Assembly: GCA_023375785.1 (NCBI GenBank)
Contig: SZWC01008671.1
Location: 52,644 to 83,204 of the forward strand
DNA length: 30,561 bases
Direction: 5' to 3'
Source: Penium margaritaceum
Lineage: Eukaryota > Streptophyta > Zygnematophyceae > Desmidiales > Peniaceae
The translations under genes were made by a program, and so were the position numbers. The notes beneath the pieces are model-generated. The model was given only the letters and a program-made list of their open reading frames with translations, was not told the origin of the DNA and did no database searches. Numbering within the stretch: the stretch's first letter is position 1; every line of letters begins with the position of its first letter. Of this stretch, positions 8,818 to 19,015 are shown piece after piece.

Positions 8818-9371
8818 TGGATGGTAAGCTATGGTGTGAGGATAGAATGGAGAAATGGGGTGGGAACCAAGAAAGGTTGAGCACCATGTGTGTAGTTCCA
8901 TGCGAGAGTGAGAGTTGCAAAGAACGAGTCACAAGTGACAGCCCTGCTAGCGGGCGAGAGAGATAGTGACGAGCGGGGGCGGCGAGCTCCTCCTCGCTCG
9001 CACTGCGAGGCACGGAGGAGCCTTGATCTCGACCTCGACCCTGCTGGCGGATTTATCCTGTGAACCTGCAGGAGACAGCATTCCACCGAGACAACCTACG
9101 TGTCATGAACCCGGGTGCTCACCTCCCCCCCTACCAAAACAGTGGCACTAGGAAACCTAGTGTTAATGCAACGAGAAATACGTGTCTATGAAGTATTTCT
9201 GTCATGAGCCATCGTGGTAATTGTCATGGCTCTGTCTCTTGTGCACGTGTCACCACGAGGGACGCTGTGGTGCCGGCGCCAGTGTCACTCTAGCATCAGT
9301 CACCTGCATCAGTGAGATGGATGTGCAGCGAGGCCAGAGGTCACGACACGTCTGTGATTCACAAACCAACA
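8818..9371 (-). repeat. Copia-1 5' LTR
   Basis: Positions 8826-9371 pair with the left LTR. On the minus strand the LTR starts TGTTGG and, taking the bases next to the PBS, ends in CA at 8818, which gives the classic TG...CA limits (554 bp). It would carry the promoter for the element RNA; I could not place a TATA box with confidence. Confidence 0.9.
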
Positions 9372-9927
9372 ACTATGGCTCAAATATTGCAGTACTTAGT
9401 AGACTTTTGGAGTTAGAAGTAAGCCTTGGGGAGCAAAGCATGACATTTGATCATGCGTAACGTATGTTGCAAACCAAACCCGGGGATTGAGCCCGATGTT
9501 ACTGTTTTGTTTAGTTCATGGCCTTTCACGTGTAAAATGCCCTCTTGTCTTGCCCCACATGCAATCACACATGTACATGGGACTAAGTGACAAAGTTGCG
9601 CTCTAAGATTTATCTATCAAGACTGAAGCTAGTCGTTGGTATTAGTCACTCCAAGCTGCTTCTGAAATTTCCTAGGATATGAGATGGGATAACATGACGA
9701 TTTCTTGTTTTCTCTCTTGACATCCTTCGTTGGATGTGGAGGTTGGACATCTGACACTTTAGGATGCCTTGGTCTGTGTCCGTGTTTACATGCGGGATTT
9801 TGGGGAAAGTGCCATGATTTCCCGCATGCTGATTTTTAGGGGGTCACCATGTCAGCCTTTGGCCGTCCACTGGTGACTAGTCGGCCTCGGTTCAATACTC
9901 GGAGCACTGTTTTGCTGGCTATTGAAT
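9372..9927. other. Unassigned spacer
   Basis: No coding similarity is visible. It holds a 9-bp inverted repeat, CATGCGGGA (9789-9797) with TCCCGCATG (9820-9828), 22 bases apart. Its first bases, ACTAT, are the right flank of Copia-1. The end nearest 9928 may contain worn RT sequence of Copia-2. Confidence 0.5.
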
Positions 9928-10660
9928 TCATTGGCGTAGAAGCCGAGGGGAGTGTAGAGAGCAAGGAGGTAAATCGCTAACCAGGGCTGCGCACATACGC
10001 AGCCTATGACCATGGAGTGCCCACTTAGAGCAGTCACGTTTAAGTTCCATGTCCAGAATAACCCGGGCAGGCCCAACGTCCTTCATCTTGTATGTTGACT
10101 GCAAGAGACTCTTGACTGACGGGACTACAGTGGGGCTAGGAGATGCAATGAGCAAGTCATCAGCGCACACAATAATGGCCACCAATGGAGTAGAGGGTGA
10201 GTTGAGAAACAACACAGGGTCAACTGTGTTCCTACGGAAGCCACCCTCTTCAATTGCGGAAGTTATCCCCTGGTTCCAACACCGGGGTGGCTGCTCAAAG
10301 GGTGCACAAAGCCTTATGCAACTGTCTTACCTTGTTGGTGTTGTATGTGAAGCCAGGAGGCTGGATGTTGATTTCGTTTTCCATCCGGATTCCTAGGAAG
10401 AAAGTTATTGTTCACATACGTTTGCTCAAGCTGCCAGTCATGTTGTGCGACAAGACTGAGAAGAGCTCGAGCAATGGTATAGTGGCCCATTGGGGCAAAA
10501 TTTTTCATCAAACTCATTGCCGGGGATCTGTAAGAATCCCTTGGTAGTGAGACAAGCTTTGCATAGGTCCACTGAAATATCAGGGTTCAACTTCTTGTGG
10601 TACACCCACTTTGCTGAGTCAACTTGTCTGCCATGTAGGAGATCAACGAGCTCGTACACC
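9928..10660 (-). pseudogene. pol: Copia-2 reverse transcriptase remnant
   Basis: Fragments in several frames match Copia-1 RT: MYELVDLLHGRQVDSAKWVY, KGFLQIPGNEFDEKF, ARALLSLVAQHDWQLEQTYVN, and VCADDLLIAS followed by SVKSLLQSTYKMKDVGPARV. The catalytic YVDD box is CADD here (10156-10167). Motif A has TYVNNNF in place of the usual MDVNNAF, so its catalytic Asp is lost. Similarity fades just before 9930 and the RNase H domain is absent. Confidence 0.85.
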
Positions 10661-11690
10661 CTTGCTCATTCAAGGCCTTTAGTTCATCCTGCATGGCTAT
10701 GAAAAGTTGCTTACTCCCCATAGAGGGGAGTCAGCAGCTTCGTGTACCTTGTGAATGGTCATAGGCTTTGGAGGCAGGGGGGAAAGACCACTAGAAGCAA
10801 ATTAATGAGCCACATATTCAGAGGAAGACATGCCAATGAATCGATGAAATTCATGCTCTACAAGAGTGTAGCCAAGGATAGAGCTAGGATGCACGAGTGA
10901 CATAGCGGGGGAAGCATGAGCAGATGTGGTAAGCCCATGAGCTCAAACCCTGGGCTGACCGGACAAGGTCGTGTGAGCAGGTGCAACAGGGTCGTGGGAG
11001 AGTGACATTCAGGTGCAGAGGACGTGCAACCCTGGATGGGGGAACCACCTTGGAAGTAGGAAGGCACTGGGGGTGCCAAGGAGGAAAAAGGTAAGAAAGG
11101 TGAGGAAGGAGAGTCTGAGGACTCCGAGAGTGCCGTCGAGGAAGAGGGCAAAGGATGTACAGGGAGAGAAGACGTGGACCCCGATAGATATGCAGAAGAA
11201 GGAGAATATGCAGAGAACATAAGAGAAGAGGAGGAAGTAACAGGCAAAATGGACTTCAACGGGGAGCTTGCACTGTGGGGAGAGAGAGAGGAGGTAGTGT
11301 GAGAAGATTAGTAAGAGGAACCTGAGTGCGTCCTCTCTGAAGGAGAAGACAGACTAAGTGGAACTATGACCACTGAAACCGAAGCCGGGGGTACAACAAA
11401 GGTATGTGGAAAACCTCCTCCTCCAAGCCAAGAGAGTAGGTCAAGAGTGTTGGGAGAAGCAAGACGGGGAAAATCACCTTCAAGTACATCCTCGAAAGAA
11501 AGAGTAACCCTTGCCTAAATGACACAACACCGAGTAGGGTCTCAGAAACGTCACGCCTTAGAGAATAGCAAGACGCTGAGGAAAATGCGAAGGCAGCCAC
11601 GAGGGACAAGTTTTCCCTCAGGATGGTCATTGGGGAGCCACACAGTAGCAGCAGAGTTCTACACGCGGGTGAGACACAAGTCAGCATGCA
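10661..11690 (-). pseudogene. pol: Copia-2 pol linker region
   Basis: The position corresponds to the Pro/Ser-rich connector of Copia-1. A Ser/Pro-rich open stretch at 10858-11259 and a second one at 11364-11687 remain. No catalytic domain is expected here and none is seen. Confidence 0.6.
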
Positions 11691-12570
11691 ACCCTTCCAA
11701 TGTTGAAACGGTGTGATGGAGCGATAGAGAGGACCATGAGGAACTTGGTTCTAGACCCAAGTCATGTAGGACATGGCCTCAAATGCTAAGAGAGGGGACT
11801 AACCGGATTTAGACAGAAGGGGGCGCACACTATCACCGCGAGTGCCATTCCATTGTTCAGGGATACCATTCTGCTAGAGTGTGTAAGGAGCGATTACACC
11901 CCTTAGGATTCAAGAAAACACGAGCTGGGACCAGAGAATTTACCTCCACAGTCACAATGAAAGACACGGAGCTGACATAGGCTCGTTCAGCCTATGTGAT
12001 TTAACATTGAAGACTATTGGTACTATCACTCTTGTGAGGCAGGGAATACATCCAACAGTAGCGAGAGGAATGATTAGTGAGGCACAAGACATGATGACCT
12101 AGACCCCCCAGGAACTCATGAGGCAAAGGATCCATGACATCAGCATGCACAAGTTCAAGGGGGTGAGAAGTGACAGAGTGTGCAGTGCTGAATGGAGACC
12201 GATGTATTTTTCCCTGAGCAAAGTCGACGCAGTGTGTACCACAAGGAGAAGAACATGTGGCCATGTCAATTCCGATCGCAAGAGGCATATGGACCATGCA
12301 TGCAGTGACAACAGTGTGAATGTGATGGAGGCAGTGATGCAAGAGCCGAGTGTGCTCAGGTGATAGAGATGGTACAACATTAACAAGAGCAGAGGTTGTG
12401 GAAGAAGAGGGGGGAGAGAGTGGAACATGAAAGCAGAGACCACGGAGTACAACTCTGCCATAAGAGTGAATGGACATAGTCCCAATGCTGTGACTGGATA
12501 CAAAGTCCATAATGTGGTCGTCTAGGGTGGTCATTGACAGCGAGTTGGCCTCCAAGTCAGGAACATACAT
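11691..12570 (-). pseudogene. pol: Copia-2 integrase remnant
   Basis: The N-terminal part (12001-12570) keeps MYVPDLEANSLSMTTLDDH, the His pair and a degraded CX2C (CVDF where Copia-1 has CLDC). It also keeps HADVMDPLPHEF with the first core Asp, and LCLTNHSSRYCWMYSLPHKS. Farther on, the Glu block survives as APYTL-stop-QNGIPEQWNGT, with TAG at 11874-11876 where Copia-1 has Gln (TPQQNG). Several frame changes lie between these parts. Confidence 0.85.
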
Positions 12571-12974
12571 AGTGTTAGGTAGGAAGAAGTCACCACCTGA
12601 CCCTGTGAAATGAACAACACCAATACCCTGAACATGGAGAAGTTATCCTGGGCCGGTGTGCACGAAGCGTATTGAGATGAAAGGGCCGATGGAGATGAAA
12701 AAAAATGACATGAGGTCATATGGTGAATGGCTTCATAATGAATGATCCAGAAGCCACCTAAGAGATGTGAGGAGAGCAGGACAAGGTCGACAGCAACATT
12801 TCCCAAAGGACCACCACCAGAGGAGGAGACACTAGGACAACAAGGTAACGTGGAAGGCGACCAATCTTCAATCCAAGGACAGTCATTGGGTACGTACCCT
12901 TGAACCCTCCTAGAGGACGTGCCACAAAGGGCTTCATCCGACTTGCACACAAGAAACCGATACATGACCATCAC
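12571..12974 (-). pseudogene. pol: Copia-2 protease remnant and Gag-Pol junction
   Basis: The frame reads through PWIEDWSPSTLPCCPS into GGFWIIHYEAIHHMT, which aligns with the Copia-1 Gag end (PWIEH-stop-Q) and with the protease motif WVLDSGATHHMT. The Asp-Ser-Gly catalytic triplet has been replaced, so the protease is dead. The junction matters because it shows Trp where Copia-1 has its TAG, implying that Gag and Pol were once one continuous frame in this family. Confidence 0.85.
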
Positions 12975-12999
12975 ATCCTCACCGCCCTGATCTCAAAGA

Positions 13000-14183
13000 T
13001 TTATAGGTTCGGTGAGGTGGCTCTTGAGAGTGTGCTCCTCAGCACAAAGAGTGTCGGATGAACACACACTGCTAGGACGGGACTCTGGGAGGCATGGAAC
13101 AGGCTGGGACCAGGCTGGTGTTTAGTACAAGGGGGGAAACCATAGTAGGAGGACACTGTGCATGGTGGAACCCAACTCCATGATGTATATGGTCCCACAG
13201 GCTGCAAGAAAGAGCTGTGGTGCGTGCATGACCTGGCTGTTGAGGAAGAGGAAGAAGAAGGAGGATGATGTGGCACATGTGAGGGCCCAGTGATCCTTCC
13301 TGAGAGAGGCAAGGCTGACGTCATCGCGAGGTGCAGTAAAGTTGGGAGTAGGGTATCTCAAGCCCCTTAGTTCTAGTACGTAACGAAGGGAGCTGTTCAT
13401 GCACCATTGAAGCCCCAGCCGCCCTGTCCACGGCCTTTACCACGGCCGCAGCTTTGACCATCACTGCCACGAGCCATACCCTGGGTGGGGTGTTGAGATG
13501 TGGTGATTCTAGAGGATGTGGCCAAGGAAGAGGAGAACGAAGATGTAGAGGAGGGAGAGGAGGTGGTTACTACTACAACAGAAGTACTGTGAAGATTCTT
13601 GTTCTAGATATGTTTCCACCAATCAGTGAGACAACCAACGGTAAAATTGCTGAGTGCACCAATCCCCAGGAGGGGAGTTGGGCAGAGCTGGCTTATCCGC
13701 GAAGCGTTCAAGCTCGTTGTGAGGGACATAGAGATATCGATCTGAGAGTTTGGGGATAAGGCCAGCCAAAACAGGGAGACATGTAGAAAGTTGGTAAGCC
13801 GCAACTTTGTCAAGATAATGCAGAAGACACAGACTACATGCCCAGTAAGCATGAACTGAATCGTCAACTCTCATGCACACTTGGTTGAATTGGATAGTAA
13901 GGGCACTCTGGGCTGCATGACCAGCGATTGATTTGCACTGGTGGATGAGAGAAAATGCACCAATGGGATCAGCAGGGGTGCGGTGCACAGTGTCAATATC
14001 GTACATGCTAATGTTGTTAAGCAGGTCATCAAGGCCAGCAAGGATCAGAGCATGCACATCACAAGTAGCCTCAGAGATGAGACTGTGGGGGATTGGAGGA
14101 GACCTGTCCATGTGGAGGTGCTTCGGGGCTACTTGCAGTGCCTCCAGCAGCCATGGAGCCTCAAGACCTCTATACAGCTCCAA
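13000..14183 (-). pseudogene. gag: Copia-2 gag remnant
   Basis: The frame from 14183 to 13623 aligns well with Copia-1 Gag; ADPIGAFSLIHQ and GHAAQSALTIQFNQVCMRVD correspond to ADPVGAYAMLHR and GQAAQSALTVQFNTLLMRTD. The C-terminal part, near 13122-13400, keeps TAPRDDVSLASLRKDHW, the block that follows the zinc knuckle in Copia-1. The knuckle cysteines are not in that frame, which suggests a frameshift or loss. Confidence 0.85.
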
Positions 14184-14217
14184 TGTGACTTACGACATGA
14201 AAAATGGTGGCGTATGA

Positions 14218-14763
14218 AGTACGCTAGTGTGTAAAACGGCAGCCATGGATTAAAAAAAGCTTCAAGTATGGCAGTCACAAGTCGACAAGGTCATAGGGGT
14301 GAGAGCTTGCTAGTCAAGCTTCACCTATCGGCCGGCGAGCAAGGCTCACCGGCAAGTCAGTTCTATCGAGGGAAAAAAGCCCTTGACATCTGAGTACCTG
14401 CACAAACAAACCTGCGCTACCCGGATCTAACCCGGGCTAGGTCACTTTGGAATCAACACAATATCTGCCTATCCAAATCTGTGAACACATGTCACAACTA
14501 GGTTATGCAAGACAAGTCCTCAGCTGTGTCATGTCAAGTAATAGGACGAATTAGGTTTCGAATGCAAGACTAATCATCATTGAAGCCATTGAGCCATGGC
14601 ATTGGAGAAGATGGGCCATGTGGTCAGGATGGAGGTGACCACCGGTGAGTAGCGTAGCTTGCATGAGGATTGGACACCTTGATGGTGCGTTGCCTCCACT
14701 CGCTTCACCAGCATGACCTGCGTACTCATGGCCAATATATGAGGGATTGTAGAGATGTTAACA
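14218..14763 (-). repeat. Candidate 3' LTR of Copia-3
   Basis: Downstream of the Copia-3 RNase H stop, the minus strand has a purine-rich AAGTGGGCG and then TGTTAACATC, the form expected for a PPT and LTR start at 14763. The left limit and a partner LTR are not visible. The first part of this interval may instead be worn Copia-2 leader. It contains a short dyad, CCCGG (14418-14422) with CCGGG, and no gene. Confidence 0.35.
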
Positions 14764-14805
14764 CGCCCACTTGGAGGGTAGTGTGGTGGACATGCATCCA
14801 GTGTG

Positions 14806-15090
14806 TTATAATTGGTGCAATAGTGAAGTTGAAGAAAGAGCCTTGGTAAGAAAATCTACAAGTTGCGTCGTCCCGCTGATGGCACACACGTCCACGGTCC
14901 CTGCCTTAACTGCCTCTTGAATGAAGTGATGTTTGACACTGATGCAACATATCATCATTCTCTGCTATGTGGTGTGCAGCGGAGCTTTTGCCATGCATGG
15001 ATATAGCAAACGTGTGCACGCCAAGCTCCTCAAACAGATGTGCAAGCCAAATTTCCCTTACATGCCGCCTCACCCATGGTCAAATTTGTC
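14806..15090 (-). pseudogene. pol: Copia-3 RNase H C-terminal fragment
   Basis: The minus strand carries MGEAACKG, then YVREIWLAHLFEELGVHTFA, IAENDDMLHQ, a frame change, then ISVKHHFIQEAVKAGTVDV and LVDFLTKALSS, with a stop at 14806-14808. These match copia RNase H blocks (EAKY..., KSVWLCRLFQQL, AEHDDMHH, VEHHFVRE, ADFLTKALS in Copia-1). It cannot be the missing end of Copia-2, because it lies on the gag side of that element, so it is the 3' end of a separate element. Confidence 0.85.
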
Positions 15091-15299
15091 ATCGGTTGGT
15101 AGTTTTATTTCAACTAAACAAGTATGTCATGTCCTCCAACACATGAATTTGACAAATATGAAGGAATGGGATGCGAGATCAAGCATGCTGTTGTGCATTG
15201 GCCGACTTTGCATTTATTCATTTGAAACATGGATTCATAAAAAAAAATCTGTCATATATTCAAATATAAAGAGGATAATCAGAGTCAATTTCATTGAGA
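15091..15299. other. Unassigned junction between copia and gypsy fragments
   Basis: This is AT-rich sequence with an A-run at 15240-15247. I see no domain. It holds the boundary between the Copia-3 fragment and the Gypsy-3 gag fragment. Confidence 0.5.
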
Positions 15300-15800
15300 A
15301 TTGAGTTCTTTTGATTCTTATTTGACCCAGCAGCGGTGAACTGCACCTCCAAACTTGCCAGCCATATCTTCACTTTCGTTCCTTTTTAGGTTACAAGAAT
15401 GAATGGTTTCAAACTAGTTGGTTTTGGAGCTCACTCGAGAGTTGATTGCTCCACTTGGTGTGCATTGATTCTTACATGCATGCATTCTGAAGCTCCTCCA
15501 TCTCCGCGATGGGTTCTTGGAGCAGATCACTGTTGACTCTCTCGCGAGCTGACAGCCTTTAGTTCAGGTCGTCATCAATGTGAGCTTGTAGGCCGTTGCC
15601 TCTTCCCATCATGCCATGCATTGCTCCGACGGATAACAGCGGGGATGAGGGATTTGCTGATCCCAAGGGGTCAATTGCCGGATTGGCCCTTGGATTCTTT
15701 GGAGCTATTCCATTCGCCACAAAGCCCTCTTTCCTTGCTACCTGGTTCTCTTGGTGAGCGTCGTGGATTGCTCACTCCAGATCATTCATGAGTAAAAATC
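15300..15800 (-). pseudogene. gag: Gypsy-3 gag fragment
   Basis: On the minus strand, NGIAPKNPRANPAIDPLG and NPSSPLLSVG align with Gypsy-2 (NGTTQKNPMANPVMDLLG, NPSPLLLSFG) and with Gypsy-1 (NGVKPTNRTANLVTDPIG). Farther on, LASLEVQFTAAGSNKNQKNS matches LTSLEVYFTAVGVNNDNKN and LKSLIVNFTAAGVNNTN. This is the N-terminal and middle part of a Ty3/gypsy Gag of the same family as its two plus-strand neighbours but in the opposite orientation. Stops and frame changes make it a relic. Confidence 0.85.
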
Positions 15801-15957
15801 TCACAGGTATACTATTGCTTTTCGCCAGATGCGTGACCTCCCTTCACTATCATTGTCACAAGTTATGTAGAAATCGTGATGGCAGAGATGTACTAAAAAC
15901 ATGTACAAGGTTGTCGCATAGGAAAAAAGTTATTGGTTTTCCCTCTAGTGCCGTTTG

Positions 15958-15970
15958 CACTCTGATGCCA
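15958..15970 (-). other. Gypsy-3 primer-binding site
   Basis: The minus strand reads TGGCATCAGAGTG, identical to the Gypsy-2 PBS. It lies directly after an LTR-like end ATAACACA and about 160 bases upstream of the gag fragment. This fixes the orientation of Gypsy-3. Confidence 0.85.
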
Positions 15971-16179
15971 TGTGTTATGCCAAGTGCAATGAAGGAAAAT
16001 CATAGATGTTGTGGAGCAAAAGATAATTTGAGGAAGTGGGAAAATTTTCAGTTAATTGTGTGTACTTAATTGGAAAATGTGGAAACTTATGAGTGCATGT
16101 ACACAATAGAAGAAACAAGAATGAGGCAAACTTGCATTGGGTACTCGAGTCCATGACGTGTGCAACACCACATTTTGAG
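15971..16179 (-). repeat. Gypsy-3 5' LTR, 3' part only
   Basis: The minus strand ends ATAACACA at the PBS and upstream resembles the last part of the Gypsy-2 LTR (a GTACAC block, then AAAATTTTC-like, CTCAAAT and TTTTG blocks). Only about 209 bp remain because the Gypsy-1 LTR starts at 16180 in the opposite orientation. The missing part was not found on the far side of Gypsy-1. Confidence 0.65.
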
Positions 16180-16732
16180 TGTTACTTTCCGGACATGCAC
16201 AAATTCCTAAACTCGGAGAGTGCGCATTTTTTCCATTACATTGGCCCACCGCATGTCAACCTTACAATCTTTACGCCGATCAGCTGAGGGCACTTTAGCC
16301 ACCTGTCCTGACCTCCGGCGTTCCGTTTCTGAAAGTTCCAACAAGTTGGACTACTTTCTAGAATGGTCAACAAAGCTGTCACGAATTGATGTTACATCAC
16401 TGTATGGTTGACTTCTCAACGCCGCTATAATTCCATTAAGACCCACCTCAATATTCTCAAAACCCCCAATTTCTTGGCATATTTTCTTGAAACGACCACT
16501 TACAACGTGGCGTCACACGTGTTGCTTGATCAAGCATCGAAGACCTAACATATGCCTCATTCTATTTTTTACTATTGTATGTATGTGATCTAATTATCCG
16601 ACACTTGTTATCAAAGTACACTTACTACTGAAAAAAAACATTTATTTACTTGTCCCAATTCCTTGAATTGTCTTCTGCTCTATACCTCATCCCTCTAGTT
16701 TAGAAAGTATACACATTTCGCTTGACGCAATA
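16180..16732 (+). repeat. Gypsy-1 5' LTR
   Basis: It begins TGTTACTTTCCGG and ends CAATA before the PBS. It aligns along its length with the Gypsy-2 5' LTR, for example TTACATTGGCCCACCGC against TTACATTCATGGCCCACCGC, and TTCTAGAATGG in both. It lacks the TRIM insertion found in Gypsy-2, so it shows what the uninterrupted LTR looks like. Confidence 0.8.
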
Positions 16733-16733
16733 C

Positions 16734-16748
16734 TTAGTATTAGAGTAC
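16734..16748 (+). other. Gypsy-1 degraded primer-binding site
   Basis: TTAGTATTAGAGTAC follows the LTR end and corresponds to a Met-tRNA PBS of the TTGGTATCAGAGTAC type with two substitutions, G to A and C to T. Confidence 0.7.
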
Positions 16749-16754
16749 AGTGGC

Positions 16755-18030
16755 ATTGGAGGGACAGCTGACGCAATTCCTACATGATGACAACCTTGCA
16801 TGATTCTTCAGCGCATCTCCACTGTCCAGAGGATCACAGACTACACGACGAAGACGGTGAACGGAAAAGAGTACACCCTATGACGAGCAGCACTAACTGG
16901 AAAGGAATCCTACAATGGAGGATAAGTTGCACACAGGAAATAACGCTCTCCATGGGAACCAGGTAGCAGAGACAACCTTTGCGCTGAATGGTGTAAAACC
17001 AACGAATCGGACGGCCAATCTGGTGACAGACCCCATTGGGCTCAACGGACCTTTTACCTCCACCATTGCTGCCCGTCAGGACAATACCTGGTATGATGGG
17101 AGGCACCAGCTAACATGGGCACATCAATGAAGATCTGTGCCATAAACTGATAGACCTCAAGACCCTCAATGCCCATGTGCTCCATCGACTGACTGTGGCA
17201 CTAGAGGAGCTTTGAAATTGGCGTGCGGGAAGCAGTGCTCACTGAGAAAAAGACAAGCTCTCCAGTCAACCCCAAAATCTTGCAGTCTTTCAATCTTGCA
17301 AATTTCAAAGAACCGACGGTCTATATGCGGTTGAAGAGTTTGATAGTAAACTTTACCGCTGCTGGGGTCAATAACACAAACATAATTTTAATCTCACGGA
17401 CTCGCTTTTTTTTAGGTACGACGTTGATTTGGTGGGCTGATCTAGAGGTAATCTAACGGCAACAGGAAACTAGCAAATCTGGACCGCTCTCACATTGTCG
17501 ACCACATGCATTCTATTTCCTAAGAAAATCAATTCAACGTAGCAGCACTCACTGATTTCACCAATAAATAGGGAAAAATTTACACAGGCCATTCTCACAT
17601 GCTTTTGGAAATATGAAGAAGAATTTTGACGCACAGTACAAGCTTCAAAAATTTCGTCAGAATCTACAATGACAAAGTACACATGTTGTTTTCATGAAAT
17701 CATCACCGATAGTGACCTTGCTTGAGATGAACTCAGTTTCTACCATAAAAGTGCCTTAAGCGTGATATCAAGTTAGCAATCACAATATTTGGCGTACAAG
17801 AAGATCTTCTATGGATGACCGGAGTTGCTGATCACATCAATAGCACCGGCCACAATGCTTGAATACACGAGTCCAACAATTGGCAACCCCAAGGCCATAA
17901 TCCATATCCTGGTGGTGACAGGTCGTAGTGAAGATCTCCTCGTCTCCAATGGAGATTTACACCGTCAATCAACCCAATCAATAGCTGTGCTGGACTTGCG
18001 AGAAGCCGGGTCACATCTCATGTGAATATC
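16755..18030 (+). pseudogene. gag: Gypsy-1 gag relic
   Basis: Three parts survive in different frames. The N-terminal part at 16915-17130 has NQVAETTFALNG and TANLVTDPIGLNG. The central Retrotrans_gag-like part at 17223-17456 has FKEPTVYMRLKSLIVNFTAA and GTTLIWWADL. A zinc-knuckle relic lies near 17980-18025, with CWTCEKPGH intact but the final Cys replaced by Tyr. Gag would form the particle and bind RNA; this one cannot be made as one protein. Confidence 0.82.
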
Positions 18031-19015
18031 GGAAGTGGATGCAGCAAGCCAAAAGGGTGGGGGGGGTCACATAGAAAAAATGAGGGGTTAAGAAACGACA
18101 AATGATAGGATTAGATGGCGAACATCTTACCTGGTTGGGAACATGTCCACTGAAAGGTTTTCCATCTGAATGGCTCACATTGCCACATACGAGGTTCTCG
18201 AGATTGTAAAGTTCGATGAGTGATATTAGGATAAACCGAACAAGGATACTGTTATGAGTACAACAGATGGATTGTAAAAGTCATAGAATGGTACTGGCAC
18301 TGCTGGATGAAGGAGCTTCTCATAGTGTTGTAAGAAAAGCATGGTTTGGAAGCTGGGTTTTCAATCCAAACCAAGAGTGTTTTAAGGAAAACTCTTCGAT
18401 AGACAACTGACAATTCGTCAATATTTTGGACCACACCGACTGCAAATTGGAGATCTACACGACGTTACTCTCTGGAGGAGTTTCCCAATGAGCTACCACC
18501 AAATCATCCTTGGATAAGGTTTCTTGTTCCTGCATAGTCTACAGGTAGTTTGGAGCAACGGCTCCATCTACATCAGTTTTAATGGCAAAAAATGACACCT
18601 GCCATTGATCGAGCGGCCCACAACGCAGCGGCGGTTACAGGAAGTATCGGAGGAGGAAGCATGTTAGGAAGCTATACTAATCACAAAATGACACACATAG
18701 TTGATATCATTGGACGTGGCTAAGCGATACCTGAAACATGGAGCACACGTGTAGCTAGTCCACTTGGATACTAGAGAAGCAGAGGAGATTGTAGTACCAA
18801 AGGCAATAACATGAGCCTCGTTTGCCTCAACACCTGAAAATTTTGTAGCTTTTATGAAGGATTTGACATCTCTTGTCGTTGAGTTTGACTGGACGTTTTC
18901 CGAAAAAACTACCTCAACAGCTACCTCTCCAAAAGGACATCCATCACCAGTCGGAATCGAAGTTGGGCAAAAAAAAACGGTCAAGGAGACCTATTGAATG
19001 AGTGACCACAAGTTG
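18031..19015 (+). pseudogene. Gypsy-1 spacer and protease-region relic
   Basis: This interval lines up with Gypsy-2 25,200-26,015, where a gypsy protease should be. I find no Asp-Ser/Thr-Gly motif in any frame that I would defend, so protease identity rests on position alone. Confidence 0.5.

Larger units (their letters stand above)
607..9371 (-). mobile_element. Copia-1: nearly complete Ty1/copia LTR retrotransposon
   Basis: Read on the minus strand the order is 5' LTR, Met-tRNA PBS, long leader, gag with a zinc knuckle, protease, integrase, linker, reverse transcriptase, RNase H, PPT and 3' LTR. This is the Ty1/copia order, with integrase before RT. At about 8.8 kb it is long for the family. 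The excess is a 2.25-kb GCT-rich leader. By eye the LTRs differ at 20 of 546 positions (15 transitions, 5 transversions). Pol carries three -1 frameshifts and three TAG codons, so this copy is not autonomous. No convincing target-site duplication is visible: the right flank begins ACTAT, while the outer 8 bases of the left LTR do not match the other LTR. Confidence 0.93.
9928..14217 (-). mobile_element. Copia-2: old, truncated relative of Copia-1
   Basis: On the minus strand the order gag, protease, integrase, linker, RT is recognisable and each block aligns with Copia-1 at the protein level, but frames change often and stops are frequent. There is no RNase H on the left and no PBS or LTR that I can place on the right. 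Integrase, protease and RT catalytic residues are damaged. It is clearly older than Copia-1 and provides an outgroup for judging which Copia-1 changes are mutations. Confidence 0.88.

Noticed and set aside
9789..9828. 9-bp inverted repeat considered as the ends of a small transposon or a terminator
   Set aside because: The arms are only 22 bases apart with no target duplication and no T-run. It is probably a chance dyad.
14417..14436. CCCGG with a 7-base loop and CCGGG, like a tRNA T arm (minus strand); a weaker one near 9476-9494
   Set aside because: Only the T-arm-like stem is present. No D arm, anticodon arm or acceptor stem could be assembled around either.
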